DNA of 64,000 nucleotides from Calothrix sp. HK-06 (GCF_001904745.1 NZ_MRCD01000007.1:62001-126000), one strand, 5' to 3'. Positions 1-9,675 are shown, counted from the stretch's first letter. A program made the numbers and translations. The notes: generated by a model from the sequence alone, not told the origin.

Positions 1-6
1 AAATTC

Positions 7-1173
7 TTAAGTATTAAGTATTGCTAATTCTGGTTCGCAGAGTACTTCGGCAATTGTTGCCACTGTTTCTTTGACCTGACTTGGCGTTAAACCTGGATAC
101 ATTGGCAATGATAGTATTTGTTTTGCTAATGCTTCGGCGTGTGGGAAGTCACCAATTTGATAACCGAGGTTAGCAAAAGCGGGTTGAAGGTGGCATGGTA
201 TGGGGTAATGAATACCTGTTTGAATTCCAGCTTCAATAAATTTTTGCTGCAAGTCTTGGCGAGATATTGAACTATCTTCAGTAATTTTAACAACGTATAG
301 GTGATATACATGTCCTTCGTCGCTTTGATTTTGCATTGGTATTATTCCTTTTGATGCCAATGGCGCCAATTCGGAATCGTAAAGCTTTGCAAGCTGCAAG
401 CGTTGACGGTTCCATGCAGATAAATATGGTAATTTTTCTAACAAGACTGCTGCTTGTAGTGTGTCTAGACGACTATTTGTACCTGGGTCGGTATGATAAT
501 ATTTATACGAGGCACCGTAATTACGTAAGCGCGTCATTTTTTGTGCGACTTCCGCATCACTAGTTAGTAGCATTCCTCCATCACCAATGGCGCCTAAGTT
601 TTTACTAGGGTAAAAGCTAAATGCTGCCGCAGTTCCAACCGAACCAGCGCGATACCCATCACGAGTTGCTAAGTGCGCTTGCGCTGCATCTTCAAAAATC
701 AGTAGGTTATGAGTTTTAGCAAAATTTAATAATTCTAAAGGCGAAACCATTTGTCCATAAAGATGGACTGGAATAATTGCTTTCGTTTTAGATGTAACAG
801 CCGCAGAAGCCGCTTCTAAATCAATTAAGGCTGTTTTTGGGCAACAATCAACAAAAATTGGTGTTGCTCCTGCTCTTATTACCCCTATCAATGTTGCAAC
901 AAATGTGTTTGCTGGCAATATTACTTCGTCATCAACACCAATGTTACAAGCTTGTAGCCCTAGAGCAATGGCATCGGTTCCAGATGCAACTCCTATGCCA
1001 AATTCCGCGTGCGATGCTGCTGCAAATGCTTTTTCAAAATCGGTTAACGCTTTACCTAAAATAAAATCTCCGTTTTGCAGTACAGACTGTATTGCTAAAT
1101 TTATTTGATTTTGAATCGGTTGATGTTGGAAATTTAAATCTACAAAAGGAATTTTAACGTTCATGTTATTCAA
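7..1173 (-). CDS. DegT/DnrJ/EryC1/StrS-family PLP-dependent aminotransferase
   Basis: The 388-residue product has the layout of sugar aminotransferases of the DegT/StrS family, which transaminate nucleotide-linked keto-sugars for surface polysaccharide or glycan synthesis. Visible marks are the N-terminal PFVDL block, the GVASGTDAIALGL cofactor-phosphate region near residue 62, EDAAQAHLA near 161 and the PLP-binding lysine in SFYPSKNLGA (Lys191). Length is normal for the family. Two starts are possible, Met1 or Met4. The gene begins near the window edge and about 690 bp of non-coding DNA separate it from the next gene, so no operon partner is visible. The sugar substrate cannot be told from sequence alone. 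Confidence 0.93.
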   Translation of the reverse strand: MNNMNVKIPFVDLNFQHQPIQNQINLAIQSVLQNGDFILGKALTDFEKAFAAASHAEFGIGVASGTDAIALGLQACNIGVDDEVILPANTFVATLIGVIRAGATPIFVDCCPKTALIDLEAASAAVTSKTKAIIPVHLYGQMVSPLELLNFAKTHNLLIFEDAAQAHLATRDGYRAGSVGTAAAFSFYPSKNLGAIGDGGMLLTSDAEVAQKMTRLRNYGASYKYYHTDPGTNSRLDTLQAAVLLEKLPYLSAWNRQRLQLAKLYDSELAPLASKGIIPMQNQSDEGHVYHLYVVKITEDSSISRQDLQQKFIEAGIQTGIHYPIPCHLQPAFANLGYQIGDFPHAEALAKQILSLPMYPGLTPSQVKETVATIAEVLCEPELAILNT

Positions 1174-1944
1174 ATAATCGTAATTGAAAAATATTTTTAC
1201 TTGTCTGTTTTATAACAAAGTACACTCTATATGTGATTGAGCATAAGTTATTAAACAAATCATAAATGTGAAGGAATTGTAAATTTTGTATTAAGCTTTC
1301 TATTTATTTGCCTTTTCTTTTGCAATTAGATGTATTTTTATTTCTCTACCGCAAACAAGACCGAGTGCTGTCACGAGTTGTAGAGTCTGTACCACTGGTT
1401 GGTTTTCTCTCTTAGATTTGCAGCTAAATTTGCACTAAAAGGCAGTTGTGAATTTATATTTATATATTTGGTTATTTCATATTTTTTAAACCTAAAACTA
1501 TAGTTTCTAATCAATAATTAGCACAATATATTCACCTACCTGCCTCAGTAATAATAATGATATTTGGAATGTTAAAAGTACAAGTACTAGCGTCAGTAAA
1601 TAAATGCCTAATTACCGTAATATTATTGATGTTCGTGATTGAAAAATTACAACAAAGTAACGGGATATTGCTTAGATACGCTGCTGATTCGGCGCCCTTG
1701 TATTGATATTGTGGCTGTAAATGATTATCTCTCTTCGGTTGAATGCGGTAGCAGTAGGGGGTGAAAGCAGTTTTTATAGGGTATTAAACAGTCCGTTGAA
1801 TCGCGGACTTGAGAAGGTAAAAAAAAATTGGTGATAATTGTTTGTCTGGCATAAAAATGGGGAATGCTTAGAAATAGGAATAACCAGTTATGTCGTTGGT
1901 TATATGAAATACACTATCGAGTATTTATCAAGGTAACTGTGGTA
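1174..1944. other. Long AT-rich intergenic region
   Basis: No convincing gene is seen in this divergent spacer between the aminotransferase and the histidine-kinase-like gene. It is strongly AT-rich, with one GGCGCC site near 1690. A 6-bp hairpin, AGTCCG (1790-1795) pairing with CGGACT (1804-1809), lies about 140 bp before the chosen downstream start and might be part of a leader. Both flanking promoters should be here, but no specific operator could be identified. Confidence 0.5.
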
Positions 1945-3504
1945 ATGTTAGAGCCGGAAAAGAAATTATTAAGTTTAAAAGACGGTTGGAATGGTTCCGA
2001 CACTCGTGAGCAAAAACGTCTCAAAGCCTTATTGGACCTAGGCTTACGTCAGCCGGAAACGATTCCTGTATTCGAGGAAGCAACTCAAACTGCTGCCCAT
2101 TTTTTAGAAGCTCCCATTTCGCTTTTGGGGTTTATTGACGAAGAACGTCACTGGTTTAAATCCGCAGTCGGTTTATCGCGTTTAGGATTGATGAACCAAC
2201 TTGCACAAGCTAGAGCTTTACCTCGAAAGGAGTCTTTTTGTACTTCTGTTGTTGATAGCGCCCAAATTGTCGTCATTAACGATACGCACAAATACTCGAG
2301 TCCAGAACTTGTAACCACCAAATTGGTTAAAGAATATGGAGTACGCGCTTACTTAGGGGCGCCTTTAATTGATGCCAATGGAAATTGTTTAGGGTCGTTG
2401 GCAGTTTTTGACCTAGTACCGCGCACATTCACTTCGCGAGATATCGAATTTTTACAAATCATTGCGCGTTGGAGCATGAGCGAGTTTGAAAGAAACCGCT
2501 TATTAGCAGCACCAGTGGTAAGTAGCGAAAAATTATATGGTGATGCTGGTTGGTCACAATCTACGAATAGTACCCAAGAAATTAAACTGACGGCGCCGAT
2601 TTTACAAAAAGAGCTTCAACAAGACCGTACAACAAACCAGCTTAAACTCGAATTATTATCGCAACTAACACAAGAGTTACGCACCCCACTAACTTCAGTG
2701 CTAGGTATGGCAAGCGTGTTAGGACGAGAAATTTATGGTCCGCTTACCACCAAACAGCGCGAATACCTCGAAATTATTCAGCATAGTGGTCGCTACTTGC
2801 TCTCCCTAGTCAACGAAATTACCGAGTTGGGAGCAATGGAAAGTAATGTTGAAGCACTAAATGTGGCACCTGTAGATATTGAAATGCTATGCCAACAAGC
2901 AATTAACACGCTTGAAGAAGCAGCAAATCGTCGCGAGCAAGATATACGACTCTCGCTAGAACCAGGACGCAATCGAATTGTACCTCTCGATAAAGATAAA
3001 GTGCGTCAAATGTTGTACCACTTAATCTTTAGCGTCATTCAGGTTTCGGCAACAGGAAGCATCGTGAGAATTCACGTCTCCTATAAAGAAGACACCTTAA
3101 ACATCACAGTATGGGTGTCACATCCTTGGTTGGGAGATGGAATAACCGAAGTTGACCCATATTTCCGACTCAACCCACAACCTTTGCTTGAATTAACAAG
3201 CATTGCCCAAAACTATAATATGAATTTCGAGAACCAAGAAATGTCAGACCTGGCGGTAATGGTAGAAAAATCGAAAGATTTACCTATCTCAAATGGTGCC
3301 ATATCTTTAAATTCTGGTGATTTAGACTTGAAAGGGCCAACCAACCACATGTCACGCGAAAGCTTGGGGTTATTGCTAAGTTGCCAACTTGCAGAACTTC
3401 ATAAAGGGCAAATTTCGATTCAGGGGTCTATAGAATCTGGTTATCGCTATGTATTGTCATTACCAATACAAAGTACAACCGCCGAAACTGCTACTAATGC
3501 ATAA
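1945..3504 (+). CDS. GAF-domain histidine-kinase-like protein, degenerate (no phospho-acceptor His)
   Basis: An N-terminal GAF domain (about residues 30-190, ending before WSMSEFERNRLL) is followed by a HisKA-like helix and a HATPase-like region. The H-box reads LTQELRTPLTS, so the phospho-acceptor histidine of SHELRTP is replaced by Gln243. The N-box lacks its asparagine (YHLIFSVIQVS) and the DxGxG motif cannot be found. This is therefore probably a pseudokinase or sensor scaffold rather than an active kinase. The start at 1945 (MLEPEKK, 519 residues) is preferred because the open frame from 1864 adds 27 residues unlike a signalling protein. IctB follows about 140 bp downstream on the same strand. 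Confidence 0.82.
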   Translation: MLEPEKKLLSLKDGWNGSDTREQKRLKALLDLGLRQPETIPVFEEATQTAAHFLEAPISLLGFIDEERHWFKSAVGLSRLGLMNQLAQARALPRKESFCTSVVDSAQIVVINDTHKYSSPELVTTKLVKEYGVRAYLGAPLIDANGNCLGSLAVFDLVPRTFTSRDIEFLQIIARWSMSEFERNRLLAAPVVSSEKLYGDAGWSQSTNSTQEIKLTAPILQKELQQDRTTNQLKLELLSQLTQELRTPLTSVLGMASVLGREIYGPLTTKQREYLEIIQHSGRYLLSLVNEITELGAMESNVEALNVAPVDIEMLCQQAINTLEEAANRREQDIRLSLEPGRNRIVPLDKDKVRQMLYHLIFSVIQVSATGSIVRIHVSYKEDTLNITVWVSHPWLGDGITEVDPYFRLNPQPLLELTSIAQNYNMNFENQEMSDLAVMVEKSKDLPISNGAISLNSGDLDLKGPTNHMSRESLGLLLSCQLAELHKGQISIQGSIESGYRYVLSLPIQSTTAETATNA

Positions 3505-3642
3505 GCAACCCGGCAATTGCATGTTGGGTACTATTACGATTAACAAGAAAGCAATCAGCAGTTATTAACTTTTTGGAACTATGCAGATTATGATTAAGTC
3601 GCACTTCTATCTAGAAGTGAAATTATAATCGCAAAGTTGTTT

Positions 3643-5067
3643 ATGAATCTAGTTTGGCAACGATTTACATTGTCGGATTTGCCACTACGGCAATATCTTA
3701 GTACTAGCTACCTACACAGTGTGCTGTTTGGACTGCTGCATTCCTGGAAGCAAAGCAGCATTTTAATGCGGTGGGGAGAGACCATTGCTGCTGTGTTAGT
3801 CAGTTTTGTATATGGACTGGCGCCTTTTGTGACAAGCACGTTGACAGGGGTACTTTTAGGAGCATGTGGAGCTTTTTGGCTTCTATTAACAATATCTGAC
3901 GAACCCACAGATAGAAATGCTCCGACTGTCACCCCCATTCACCTGCTAGTATGTTTTTACTGGGTAGTTGCTCTTGTTGCTACTGCTTTATCACCAGTAC
4001 GACAGCACGCCATTTCAGACTTCATAAATTTAACTCTTTATCTATTACTGTTTGCCCTTTGCGCCAGAGTACTTAGATTACCACCATTCCGTAATTGGTT
4101 GCTAGTTTTGTACCTGCTCGTCTCGCTTGTCGTTAGCGTGTATGGAGTACGTCAAAAGCTTTTTGGCGCCGCACAGTTAGCGACTTGGGTAGACCCAGAG
4201 TCACCGCTTGCTAAAAATACAAGAGTATATAGTTATTTAGGGAATCCCAACTTACTAGCAGGGTATTTACTGCCTGCGGTAATTTTAAGCTTTATAGCAA
4301 TTTTTGCTTGGCGTGGAACTGCGCGTAAAGCTCTAGCTGCGACAATGCTAGTTATGAACTTAATGTGCTTTCGATTTGCCGACAGTCGCGGTAGCTTTAT
4401 TGGGTTAGCATTAGCTTCCATAGTCGTCATGCTACTACTGCGGTATTGGTATAGCGAATCTCTACCCAAGTTTTGGCGAACTTGGCTAGTACCAATTTTA
4501 TTAGGAAGCTTTGTCACATTATTTGCTGTAGCTTTTGGTGTGTCTGAAGAGTTTCGTTTGCGAATAGTTAGTATATTCGCAGGTCGAGGTGACAGTAGTA
4601 ATAATTTCCGAATAAACGTTTGGACTGCTGTCTTTCAAATGATTCGCGACCGTCCAATAATTGGTATTGGTCCAGGGCATGCATCATTTAACCACGTGTA
4701 TCCACTGTATCAACTACCACGTTTTACGGCGTTAAGTGCATACTCAATTATCTTAGAAGTTACTGTAGAAATGGGCTTTATAGGCTTAGGCGTCTTTCTA
4801 TGGTTTTTAACTGTAACATTCAACACAGGTTGGCTACAGTTAAGACAATTCCGTCAAACTCATAGTACAGATGGTCTGTGGTTAATCGGCGCCATTGGGT
4901 CACTAGTAGCTATGCTCGGTCACGGTCTAGTAGACACAGTTTGGTATCGTCCAGAAATTAACACCTTATGGTGGTTAATGGTTGGTTTAGTCGCATCTTA
5001 CTGGACACTACAACCTTCTCGCATTAACCAAGACACCTCACCCAACCCCCAACCCGCAACAAGTTAA
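3643..5067 (+). CDS. ictB: IctB-family membrane protein (O-antigen-ligase-like; putative bicarbonate transport)
   Basis: This polytopic membrane protein of 474 residues has about ten hydrophobic segments. Its sequence matches the cyanobacterial IctB family, from the WQRFTLSDLPLRQYL start through the YSYLGNPNLLAGYLLP and GIGPGHASFNHVYPLYQ regions. The Wzy/O-antigen ligase domain is the C-terminal half. IctB was first proposed as an inorganic-carbon transporter, but family membership alone supports only a membrane protein related to glycan ligases and polymerases. The ATG at 3643 is chosen over the TTG two codons upstream. A hairpin lies just after the stop. The next gene is on the opposite strand. 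Confidence 0.9.
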   Translation: MNLVWQRFTLSDLPLRQYLSTSYLHSVLFGLLHSWKQSSILMRWGETIAAVLVSFVYGLAPFVTSTLTGVLLGACGAFWLLLTISDEPTDRNAPTVTPIHLLVCFYWVVALVATALSPVRQHAISDFINLTLYLLLFALCARVLRLPPFRNWLLVLYLLVSLVVSVYGVRQKLFGAAQLATWVDPESPLAKNTRVYSYLGNPNLLAGYLLPAVILSFIAIFAWRGTARKALAATMLVMNLMCFRFADSRGSFIGLALASIVVMLLLRYWYSESLPKFWRTWLVPILLGSFVTLFAVAFGVSEEFRLRIVSIFAGRGDSSNNFRINVWTAVFQMIRDRPIIGIGPGHASFNHVYPLYQLPRFTALSAYSIILEVTVEMGFIGLGVFLWFLTVTFNTGWLQLRQFRQTHSTDGLWLIGAIGSLVAMLGHGLVDTVWYRPEINTLWWLMVGLVASYWTLQPSRINQDTSPNPQPATS

Positions 5068-5079
5068 CAATCTTGTAGT

Positions 5080-5096
5080 ACAGGCATCCTGCCTGT
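5080..5096 (+). terminator. Hairpin after ictB
   Basis: ACAGGCA and TGCCTGT form a perfect 7-bp stem with a 3-base loop 13 bases after the ictB stop. No strong U-tract follows. It belongs to the GGCATCC-type short palindromes seen at several gene ends in this window, so it may be a dispersed repeat acting as a terminator. Confidence 0.5.
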
Positions 5097-5193
5097 GCAG
5101 GAGAAATGTAAATAGGGCATTAGCAAAACTTATGGTGCGGTTTGCTAATGCCCTAGTTATTCTATTATGTATGACAAATTCTTTATTCCAGGC

Positions 5194-5496
5194 TTATTCG
5201 CGGTAGCCACTGGTGCCAACAGCATTAGGGTCACGATAAGCAGTAGGTTCAGAGCGCTTCTTACCAGCAAGACCTGCTAAACCTGCTAAACCAAGTAATC
5301 CCAACCATCCCCAATCAAAACCCTTATCTCTTCTGTAAGTACCATCGTTGTTAACTCCGGTAGTAGTTTGTGTGGTTGAAGTACCAGAACTACCATCGGT
5401 AGTGCTTTGAGCATTGGCGCCCATTGATAAAGGTAAAATAGATAAACTTGCAGCTAATACGCTAGCTCCGATGACTTTGTTAAAATTGCGTTTCAT
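5194..5496 (-). CDS. Small secreted WGxxGxxG family protein
   Basis: This 100-residue protein has a clear signal peptide (KRNF..ASVLAASLSILPLSMGANA), then a low-complexity Ser/Thr/Gln linker (about residues 30-55). A short conserved core, DWGWLGLLGLAGLAGLAGKK, precedes a basic stop-transfer-like RS motif. This pattern defines the WGxxGxxG family of small proteins common in cyanobacteria. The function is unknown; the Gly/Leu segment followed by lysines resembles a C-terminal sorting or membrane anchor. It is transcribed alone, convergent with ictB and divergent from smpB. Confidence 0.85.
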   Translation of the reverse strand: MKRNFNKVIGASVLAASLSILPLSMGANAQSTTDGSSGTSTTQTTTGVNNDGTYRRDKGFDWGWLGLLGLAGLAGLAGKKRSEPTAYRDPNAVGTSGYRE

Positions 5497-5723
5497 AGTT
5501 TTTTGCTTTCCCTTTCTTGTTACCCCTACTTTACAGAGTCAGACACTTATAAAAATCACCCATTAGCCATAAACTAATTTCAGTTTTAACTAGCACTATA
5601 GGAATACAACCTGCAAAATATTGTTATTTGTTAATGATTAGAGGTCACAAGTGATTTGTTGGTTATGCTGAAAGATATACCGCTCAAAAATTATCTATAC
5701 ATAGGAAACAAACCAGATTATTA

Positions 5724-6191
5724 ATGAAAGACAAAAGCGAAGGTTTCAAAGTTATTGCCGACAATCGTCAAGCGCGCTTCTTATACGAAATCCTCGAAAC
5801 CTATGAAGCAGGAATTCAACTGACCGGGACAGAGGTAAAGTCTATTCGCGCAGGAAAAGTGAATCTCCAAGATGGCTATGCACTAGTTCGTAACGGTGAA
5901 GTATGGCTAATCAACGTACACATTTCTCCTTACACCCAAAGTAGCGAGTACTTCAACCACGAACCACGTCGCACCCGTAAACTACTGTTGCATCGTAAAG
6001 AAATTAGAACCCTTGTAGGTAAAGTCGAACAGCAGGGTTTAACGTTGGTACCTCTAAAAATGTACCTCAAACGTGGTCTTGTCAAAGTTAGCTTTGCTCT
6101 TGGTAAGGGTAAGAAGTTACACGACAAACGTGAAGATATGAAGCGACGCGACGACCAACGCGAAATGCAACGCGCAATGAAGCGATATTAA
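5724..6191 (+). CDS. smpB: SsrA-binding protein SmpB
   Basis: SmpB binds tmRNA and delivers it to stalled ribosomes for trans-translation. The 155 residues carry the diagnostic blocks: NRQARFLYEILETYEAGIQL near the N terminus, LTGTEVKSIRAGKVNLQDGY, and the basic C-terminal tail GKGKKLHDKREDMKRRD, which contacts the decoding centre. Length is normal. It is monocistronic here and converges on lptF, from which it is separated by a perfect bidirectional hairpin. The tmRNA gene itself is not in this window. Confidence 0.97.
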   Translation: MKDKSEGFKVIADNRQARFLYEILETYEAGIQLTGTEVKSIRAGKVNLQDGYALVRNGEVWLINVHISPYTQSSEYFNHEPRRTRKLLLHRKEIRTLVGKVEQQGLTLVPLKMYLKRGLVKVSFALGKGKKLHDKREDMKRRDDQREMQRAMKRY

Positions 6192-6198
6192 CCAGTAG

Positions 6199-6215
6199 GG
6201 TGGGCAGTGCCCACC
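6199..6215. terminator. Bidirectional hairpin between smpB and lptF
   Basis: GGTGGGCA and TGCCCACC pair perfectly around one central base between two convergent genes. It is one copy of a dispersed GGTGGGCA-N-TGCCCACC repeat, also at 16482, 28787 and, interrupted, at 61843-61966. Bidirectional termination is an inference from position. Confidence 0.6.
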
Positions 6216-6237
6216 TTACACCAAACTTTCATTTATC

Positions 6238-7416
6238 TTACTTTCTTGCAACTCGTGTTAATAAGAATATACCAGCTCCTAAACCGAATGCATTCGGTGA
6301 CCATGCAGCAATGTGAGGGGATAAAATACCCGCGTCTCCAAGCGCACGTGTGAACACTAGCAATACATAGAAAGAGAAAATTACTATTAAACTTATCCCA
6401 AAACTGGCGCCTTTACCAGTACGTTGAGGCACAGTACCCACCACGGAACCTACCAAACCAAACACAACGCACGCAAATGGGAAAGCTATTTTTTGCTGAA
6501 TACGCACCTTAAGTTTACGAATTTTTTGGTCGTCACCACTAAGTCGTTCTAGTTCAAGCTGTTCAATCGACTCAGAAATATTCATTTCCTCAGTGTCACG
6601 TTCACGTTCTGCCAAACTTAAGGGAGTACGTGGTAATTCAATTTTTTGGCGCTTGAAACGCACTATATTACGGTAAGAATTATCGGGTGCAATTAAATAA
6701 GCTGTTCCATTATAAAAATCCCAAATATTCTCTATAGGGTTCCATTCTCCAGACTCAGAAACAACAATTTGATTTAAAGCTCCCTCAGAACGGTCGATAA
6801 TCGTTAAACCCTTCATCTGCTTACCGTCAAATTCATCCGCATAAAATAAGCGAGTCAATATTTTTTGCTTCTTACCTTTATCATCCTTGGTTTCGCGGTA
6901 TTCTGGATAAAATATGTTTTCGCGACGATACGACGGCTTATCTGATTTTACGGCATTCTCAAGAGTCAAGCCAGCTTCATAAGTGGCAGCAGGCACAATT
7001 TTCTCGTTGAAAACAAAAGTCATACCTGTAATAATCAAGCTTAACATCACTGCTGGCATCACCATTCGGTAAACGCTGACTCCACAACTACGCATCGCAA
7101 CGAGTTCGCTTTCACCCGAAAGACGACTATAAGTCATTAAAGTCGCTAGTAACGTTGACATGGGAAATGCAAATACAACTGCCCTAGGCAATTGTAAAAC
7201 AAGAACCTTCAATCCAACCGCAGGTGGAAGACCAGACTCAACCAATTTTCGCATCACTTCAAACAAGCTATCAATAGCCAGTACAAGCGAAGCAAACGCA
7301 CCAACACCAAACAAAAACGGTGGCAGTAATTGGCCGATAAGATAGCGGTCCATAATTGTAAATGGAACCAGCGAGCCAAGAGTATAAAATGATTTGAGCT
7401 TTTTTGATGCCATCAT
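6238..7416 (-). CDS. lptF: LptF/LptG-family lipopolysaccharide export permease
   Basis: This inner-membrane permease of the Lpt ABC transporter extracts lipopolysaccharide from the membrane for transport to the cell surface. The 392 residues show the YjgP/YjgQ pattern: two membrane segments in the first 120 residues, the conserved cytoplasmic loop SRLSGESELVAMRSCGVS, a periplasmic beta-jellyroll region (about 150-290), and C-terminal membrane segments ending LLTRVARK. Only one LptF/G gene is present, as is usual in cyanobacteria, where a single type may form a homodimer. It lies 126 bp downstream of lptB on the same strand. Met1 or Met2 may be the start. Confidence 0.92.
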   Translation of the reverse strand: MMASKKLKSFYTLGSLVPFTIMDRYLIGQLLPPFLFGVGAFASLVLAIDSLFEVMRKLVESGLPPAVGLKVLVLQLPRAVVFAFPMSTLLATLMTYSRLSGESELVAMRSCGVSVYRMVMPAVMLSLIITGMTFVFNEKIVPAATYEAGLTLENAVKSDKPSYRRENIFYPEYRETKDDKGKKQKILTRLFYADEFDGKQMKGLTIIDRSEGALNQIVVSESGEWNPIENIWDFYNGTAYLIAPDNSYRNIVRFKRQKIELPRTPLSLAERERDTEEMNISESIEQLELERLSGDDQKIRKLKVRIQQKIAFPFACVVFGLVGSVVGTVPQRTGKGASFGISLIVIFSFYVLLVFTRALGDAGILSPHIAAWSPNAFGLGAGIFLLTRVARK

Positions 7417-7542
7417 ATATCACTGAAATAACCAGCACCTGACTATTGCCTAACAACAAATTAGGTGTACCAGATGATTGATGAATTTTATATTTCGCTT
7501 CTGCTCGTACCAAACCTGGACTAAAGTTAAACTAAACTTGGA

Positions 7543-8271
7543 CTAAACTTGAAAATTATCTCCTAAGTAATATTGCCTAACAAGAGGGTTGTTATACAGT
7601 TCTTCAGATGTTCCACTTGCAAGTATTTGACCTTCTCGCATAATATACGAACGGTCGGTTATAGCAAGGGTTTCACGAACGTTGTGGTCAGTAATGAGAA
7701 TACCCATGTTGCGGTTCTTTAGTTGTGCGACAATTTGCTGAATTTCGGAAACAGCAATAGGGTCAACACCAGCGAAAGGTTCATCGAGCAATAAAAAGCT
7801 GGGTCCATTTTGACCGGCAGCTAACGCACGTGCTAATTCGCAACGGCGCCTTTCACCTCCCGAAAGTTGGATACCTTTACTCCTAGCAACTTTTTCCAAA
7901 CGGAACTCGCGCAATAGGGTGTCCATTCGCATCGACCATTCCCAGCGGGGTACGTTGGTTTGTTCGAGTACTAAAAGAATGTTTTCGCGTACAGTCAATT
8001 GGCGAAATATGCTTGCTTCCTGCGCTAAATAGCCAATACCAAGACGTGCGCGCTTGTGCATAGGCAAGGCAGTAATATCCATGTTATCAAGCCAGACCTT
8101 GCCTTGGTTAGGTTTTTCTAAACCAGTGGCAATATAAAAGGTAGTTGTTTTACCGGCGCCATTGGGACCGAGTAAACCAACGACTTCTCCTTGAGTAACC
8201 GAAATACTAACGCGATTAACGATTACGCGCTTACCGTAAGATTTATGAATATTCTCTAAAGTTATTTTCAC
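7543..8271 (-). CDS. lptB: Lipopolysaccharide export ABC transporter ATPase LptB
   Basis: This ATPase powers LptF/G-dependent lipopolysaccharide extraction. It carries Walker A GPNGAGKTT (about residues 35-43), the Q-loop, the ABC signature LSGGERRRCELARAL, Walker B FLLLDEPFAGVDP and the switch histidine in ILITDHNVRETL. SGGERRR and the DEPFAGVDP block are typical of LptB rather than of amino-acid transporters. It sits 26 bp downstream of lptA and upstream of lptF, forming a probable lptA-lptB-lptF operon. Confidence 0.95.
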   Translation of the reverse strand: MKITLENIHKSYGKRVIVNRVSISVTQGEVVGLLGPNGAGKTTTFYIATGLEKPNQGKVWLDNMDITALPMHKRARLGIGYLAQEASIFRQLTVRENILLVLEQTNVPRWEWSMRMDTLLREFRLEKVARSKGIQLSGGERRRCELARALAAGQNGPSFLLLDEPFAGVDPIAVSEIQQIVAQLKNRNMGILITDHNVRETLAITDRSYIMREGQILASGTSEELYNNPLVRQYYLGDNFQV

Positions 8272-8297
8272 TTCTTCACACCCAAATAACTACACAA

Positions 8298-8816
8298 TTA
8301 ATTTGAACGTCTTAACGCGGGTGTTCTAGGTGCAGGTGTCGGTCGGGTTTGTGTTTCATCTACAATATAAATCGATTCTACCTGACGACCGCTTTGTGGT
8401 TGGGCGACAAATCTTCCTTGGTCAATTAAATAAACTACTCGCTCGCCTCTAATACTATTGCCGCCTTGTTGTAAAATATACACATTGCCGCTTAAAATAA
8501 TTTGTCGCTCACGGCTGAAGTATTGAGCTTGTGTGGCAGTTGCTTGAATACCACGGGCAGGATAAAACATTTGCACGTTACCGCGTGCTGTAGCGACTTG
8601 GGCTTTAGCGTCGTATTCTTGAGTATCGGAACTAATGCGAATACCGCGATTTTGAGCAGCGTTTTGAGCATTCGCTATAGAAGTTAATGAGGCATTTTGA
8701 TGTCCGAGGTTACTTAGGTTAAAATTGAGGGTGCCGAAAAGTGTAACAGGTAACACTAAAGCTAAACCAAAACGACGAATCTGACTCTTGGTGAGGAAAT
8801 TATTAGCAGGAACCAT
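8298..8816 (-). CDS. lptA: LptA/OstA-like periplasmic lipopolysaccharide bridge protein
   Basis: The 172-residue product has an N-terminal signal segment (about residues 14-49, ending NAQNAAQNRG). One OstA-like domain follows, with the repeating pattern of Lpt bridge proteins: TQEYDAKAQVATARGNVQMFYP, TATQAQYF and RGERVVYLIDQGRFV. This fold builds the beta-jellyroll filament that carries lipopolysaccharide across the periplasm. A Pro/Arg-rich tail ends the protein. No separate lptC is seen nearby. It is the first gene of the lptA-lptB-lptF run, so the operon promoter should lie just upstream of 8816. Confidence 0.9.
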   Translation of the reverse strand: MVPANNFLTKSQIRRFGLALVLPVTLFGTLNFNLSNLGHQNASLTSIANAQNAAQNRGIRISSDTQEYDAKAQVATARGNVQMFYPARGIQATATQAQYFSRERQIILSGNVYILQQGGNSIRGERVVYLIDQGRFVAQPQSGRQVESIYIVDETQTRPTPAPRTPALRRSN

Positions 8817-9120
8817 AAGAATTTGAGGCTTTATTTATAACTTCGTTGTGTTAACGACTTAATTTTAGTGATTTCTAGTAGTATATCCAGGTACTATTGC
8901 ACAATCTGGAATTCCTTACAGAACACACGGTATATTTTGTAGTTTACTATGAGGAATGTAATCGCACCTACTTAGGAAGTAGGACGAACGTGCGGAGCTT
9001 TATGTTTCGTTGGATTTATATTTCGTTGGATGGGACAAGTTAAAATATTTCCTAAATGTCAAGCAATGGTCGATGATATAGAAACAGAAGTCCTAGTAGT
9101 TTAATTTATACTTTTGTCTT
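8817..9120. other. Divergent spacer lptA / DUF2854 gene
   Basis: No gene is seen. The spacer holds an imperfect stem-loop at 8963-8994 (outer CGCAC/GTGCG, inner CTACTT/AAGTAG) and a direct repeat of TTTCGTTGGAT near 9006 and 9021. Promoters for both flanking genes must be here, but none is clear. Confidence 0.4.
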
Positions 9121-9669
9121 ATGTTCGGTAAACTCCGCTTATCTATTCTCGGTTTAACTGTGGGTGGCATTTTAACAACGATTGGTTTTGTAGCTTATGC
9201 TAACGATAACGCTACACTCAACCTGGCTGGTTTCTTTTATGGTATACCTTTATTACTAGGGGGACTAGCGCTCAAAGCTAGCGAACTCGATCCAGTACCT
9301 TTTACTCAACCAACTACCCCAGAAGTATTGAAGCTACGTGAAGAGCAAGCAACTGTCACTCAAAATAAAATCCGTAAAGATATTACTCGCTACTGCTACG
9401 GACAAGAAGCTCATTTCGACCAAGCACTCGAATACTTACAGTTAAGTCCTTCAGATGATGAGATGCCAATAGTCACAGGTTTGCGCGAAACCTCTACTTC
9501 GGGAGCATATACTTTAACATTAGAATTTGATTCACCCTGTGTCCCGTTAGAAGCTTGGCAGGCAAAACAGGAAAAAATGACAAAGTACTTTGGACCCAAC
9601 GTTGACGTTAAAGTCACGCAAACAGGTGAAGAACAAATTGAGCTAACTTTAATTACTACTAATAGCTAA
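9121..9669 (+). CDS. DUF2854 domain-containing membrane protein
   Basis: This conserved cyanobacterial and plastid family has unknown function. The 182 residues begin with two hydrophobic segments (about 8-27 and 33-50, FYGIPLLLGGLALKASELDPVP), which form the typical DUF2854 signature. A soluble region with conserved TRYCYGQEAHFD and LGLRETS-like blocks follows. The gene converges on crr7, with a hairpin between. The pairing with an NDH-1-related gene may be coincidental. Confidence 0.88.
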   Translation: MFGKLRLSILGLTVGGILTTIGFVAYANDNATLNLAGFFYGIPLLLGGLALKASELDPVPFTQPTTPEVLKLREEQATVTQNKIRKDITRYCYGQEAHFDQALEYLQLSPSDDEMPIVTGLRETSTSGAYTLTLEFDSPCVPLEAWQAKQEKMTKYFGPNVDVKVTQTGEEQIELTLITTNS

Positions 9670-9675
9670 AAGTGT

